NCBI GenBank assembly: GCA_050263095.1
Contig: JBLNEW010000080.1
Coordinates: 51,286-115,285, forward strand
Length of the DNA stretch: 64,000 bases
DNA from: FEB-35 sp050263095
Lineage (GTDB): Bacteria; Desulfobacterota; Deferrimicrobia; Deferrimicrobiales; Deferrimicrobiaceae
Reading direction: 5' to 3'
How positions within the stretch are numbered: position 1 is the first letter of the stretch; each line of letters starts with the position of its first letter. Both the position numbers and the translations under genes were made by a program. The notes under the pieces are model-generated. The model was not told the origin of the DNA. It did no database searches and saw nothing but the letters and a program-made list of their open reading frames with translations. Below, in pieces: positions 62,383-64,000 of this stretch.

Positions 62383-62988
62383 TTAACTCCCCCCCTTGTC
62401 GGCAACCTTTCTGTAATAGTATCCGTCAATCATGGCCTTCGTGAGCCGGATGTCCTCCGTGAGCACGAGGTATACGTGAACGGCGGTGAACGAGAGGAAG
62501 ACCCACATGATGGTCGTGTGCCATATCCGGACCGCGACCGCCCCGCCGAACATCGCGAGAACCGGGGCGAGCGCCTCCGGCCAGTAGAGCGCGAACCCCA
62601 GTACGGTCTGCACGAAAGAAACGACGAACAGGGCGGCGTAGGCGATCTTCTGCAGCACGTTGTACTTCGCGTAGTCGGGCTTGGTCCTGCTCATGAACAG
62701 GTAGTACTTGAGGACCGGCCCGATTTCCCCCAGGTCGCCCGCGCCCGGCATCGCTATCTTGTTCTTGCCCAGCGCGAAGAAGAAGTAGACGTGGAGGACC
62801 CCCAGGAAGATGAACAGGTAACCCGAGACGAGGTGGACGAAGCGCGCCGTCTGCATCGTGCCGAACACGGAGAAACCCGGGTAGTGTATCTGGATCCCCG
62901 AAAGGACAAGGAGGACCGTGTCGGCCATGTGGGTCCAGTGGGCGAACCGCTCCACGCCGTCGTGCTTGTAGTACCGCTCCTCTGCCAT
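62383..62988 (-). CDS. hyaC: [NiFe]-hydrogenase cytochrome b subunit
   Basis: The 201-residue product has four transmembrane helices and the HyaC pattern: RFAHWTHMADTVLLVLSGIQIHYPGF, FVHLVSGYLFIFLGVLHVYFF, and WHTTIMWVFLSFTAVHVYLVL, whose histidines ligate two b hemes. It passes electrons from the periplasmic hydrogenase to menaquinone. The start follows GGAGGGGAGCCG, 31 bases after the large subunit. Confidence 0.93.
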   Translation of the reverse strand: MAEERYYKHDGVERFAHWTHMADTVLLVLSGIQIHYPGFSVFGTMQTARFVHLVSGYLFIFLGVLHVYFFFALGKNKIAMPGAGDLGEIGPVLKYYLFMSRTKPDYAKYNVLQKIAYAALFVVSFVQTVLGFALYWPEALAPVLAMFGGAVAVRIWHTTIMWVFLSFTAVHVYLVLTEDIRLTKAMIDGYYYRKVADKGGS

Positions 62989-63019
62989 CGGCTCCCCTCC
63001 CGGACTTGAGCTTCCCCGG

Positions 63020-64000
63020 TCAGACGACCCGGAATTCCTTCACCTCGTTCGTGACGGGGTGGATGATGTGCACGGCGCAGGCGATGCACGGATCGAACGA
63101 GTGGACGACCCTCAGCACCTCGAGCGGCTTGTCCGGGTTCGAGACGGGCGTACCGACCAGCGCCTCCTCGATGGGGCCCCGGACGCCCTTGTCGTCCCGC
63201 GGGGAGGCGTTCCACGTCGTGGGGACGACGCACTGGTAATTCTTGAGCCGGTGCCCCTCTATCACGTTCCAGTGGGCGAGCGCGCCGCGCGGGGCCTCCC
63301 ACAGCCCGACGCCCCGGCCCTTCTCGGGTACCGCGTTCAGCGCGTAGGTCCTGGTGTTCCCCTTCTTCATGTTCCCGATTAGCTCCCCGACCCAGTCGAC
63401 CATGGCGTCGGCGATCATCTTTGTCTCCAGCGCCCGCGCGGCGATCCGGCCCAGGACCGACAGGAGCACCTCCGGCTTCCCCTGCTGGCCCAGGGCTTTC
63501 AGCGCCCCGTCCACCAGCCCCTTCACCGTGGGATTCCCCGACACGTAAGCGACAAGAACCCGGGAAAGGGCGCCGACCTCCATCGGCTTGCCGTCGATCC
63601 GCGGGGCTTTCAGCCACGTGTATTTCTTGTCGCCCATCCTGGTGAATCTGGGCTCGGTCTTGCCGTCCATCGGGTTCCGTTTCCCCGAATCGTCCGAGAA
63701 CCACGAATAATCGACGAACTCGGTGACGTCCTTGGCCCCGACGTCCTTGACCTCCAGCTTTCCGCCGAAGATCGCCCCACGGGGCAGCGCCCGTTTCTTC
63801 GGGTCGAACGAAGCGTCCTCGAAGACCCCCCAGGACAGGTAGTTGCCGACCCCCTTCCCGATGCCTGCGTACTTCAGGTAATAAGGGGCGATCGCCAGCA
63901 CGTCGGGGATGTAGACGGTGTCGACCCAGTGCTGTATCCGCTTCATCCGCCAGAGCACGTTGTCCAGAACCTCGACCGTCGGGATGAAGGTCGTCCCCCC
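63020..64000 (-). CDS. hyaB: [NiFe]-hydrogenase large subunit, N-terminus outside window
   Basis: The 326 visible residues form the C-terminal part of a group 1 uptake hydrogenase large subunit; the frame is open past base 64000. The C-terminal nickel motif DPCIACAVH is present and followed by a 15-residue tail (IIHPVTNEVKEFRVV), cleaved after the His during maturation in this family. Other family segments: GNYLSWGVF, KAPRIDGKPMEVGALSR, LWEAPRGALAHW. Periplasmic in complex with the small subunit, which should lie upstream outside the window. No maturation protease gene follows in the window. Confidence 0.96.
   Translation of the reverse strand, partial: GGTTFIPTVEVLDNVLWRMKRIQHWVDTVYIPDVLAIAPYYLKYAGIGKGVGNYLSWGVFEDASFDPKKRALPRGAIFGGKLEVKDVGAKDVTEFVDYSWFSDDSGKRNPMDGKTEPRFTRMGDKKYTWLKAPRIDGKPMEVGALSRVLVAYVSGNPTVKGLVDGALKALGQQGKPEVLLSVLGRIAARALETKMIADAMVDWVGELIGNMKKGNTRTYALNAVPEKGRGVGLWEAPRGALAHWNVIEGHRLKNYQCVVPTTWNASPRDDKGVRGPIEEALVGTPVSNPDKPLEVLRVVHSFDPCIACAVHIIHPVTNEVKEFRVV

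Noticed and set aside
1..64000. CRISPR arrays, prophage or intact transposase genes
   Set aside because: No regularly spaced direct repeats, integrase or transposase motifs were seen on either strand.

Overview
The window is a GC-rich bacterial chromosome segment from a Gram-negative respiratory organism. Evidence for this is a lipid A aminoarabinose-type gene pair, several lipoproteins, many Tat-exported iron-sulfur proteins and multiheme c-type cytochromes, an uptake-type [NiFe]-hydrogenase and hybrid histidine kinases. The gene content fits the Desulfobacterota/Deltaproteobacteria (Geobacter-like lineages) best. That placement is inferred from content; no marker gene such as 16S rRNA is present. 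I saw no rRNA, tRNA, CRISPR array or intact insertion sequence.

Layout. 0-2.4 kb (minus): ArnT-like glycosyltransferase followed by a DegT/ArnB-type aminotransferase cut by the window edge. 2.5-9.4 kb (plus): cytochrome P460, PPC-domain protein, MBL hydrolase, glycine-zipper lipoprotein, glycogen branching enzyme, MFS exporter, metallophosphoesterase. 9.5-25.2 kb: three separate cytochrome c / four-cluster ferredoxin / NrfD membrane electron-transfer modules. The first (minus) has an octaheme cytochrome. The second (plus) adds a Tat-exported molybdopterin-type large subunit, a two-helix protein and a lipoprotein made of four monoheme repeats, so it looks like a Qrc / alternative complex III relative. 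The third (minus) resembles DsrJOP/Hmc-type modules. Between the first two lies an operon of an ATP-grasp enzyme, a DUF6502 protein and a DUF5666 lipoprotein. 25.2-28.2 kb (minus): ferritin-like protein, TypA, and a Rossmann/SLOG-like protein.

28.9-34.8 kb (minus): a four-gene operon of hybrid kinase, TRAP-associated TatT lipoprotein, DctP and fused DctQM. 34.9-38.2 kb (plus): DoxX and a second hybrid kinase. 38.2-47.1 kb (minus): a nearly gapless pentose phosphate operon (tkt-tal-gnd-zwf-pgl-glk-rpiB) that takes glucose through both branches, preceded by a TerC-family transporter. 47.3-50.1 kb (minus): a third hybrid kinase and mntP, which appears to start at AUC. 50.2-56.1 kb: aconitase, CBS-pair protein, Cys/His-rich periplasmic protein, DUF486 protein, glutamate dehydrogenase. 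56.2-64 kb: Fic-family protein with a changed active-site motif, a KaiC-like/PEP-synthase-like fusion, a B12-binding radical SAM protein, and the cytochrome b and large subunits of a [NiFe]-hydrogenase running off the end.

Together the genes describe a cell that oxidises sugar and hydrogen and moves electrons across the quinone pool to a periplasm rich in multiheme cytochromes. The two largest gene-free gaps (28.3-28.8 kb and 57.4-57.8 kb) hold two copies, in opposite orientation, of one interspersed non-coding repeat.
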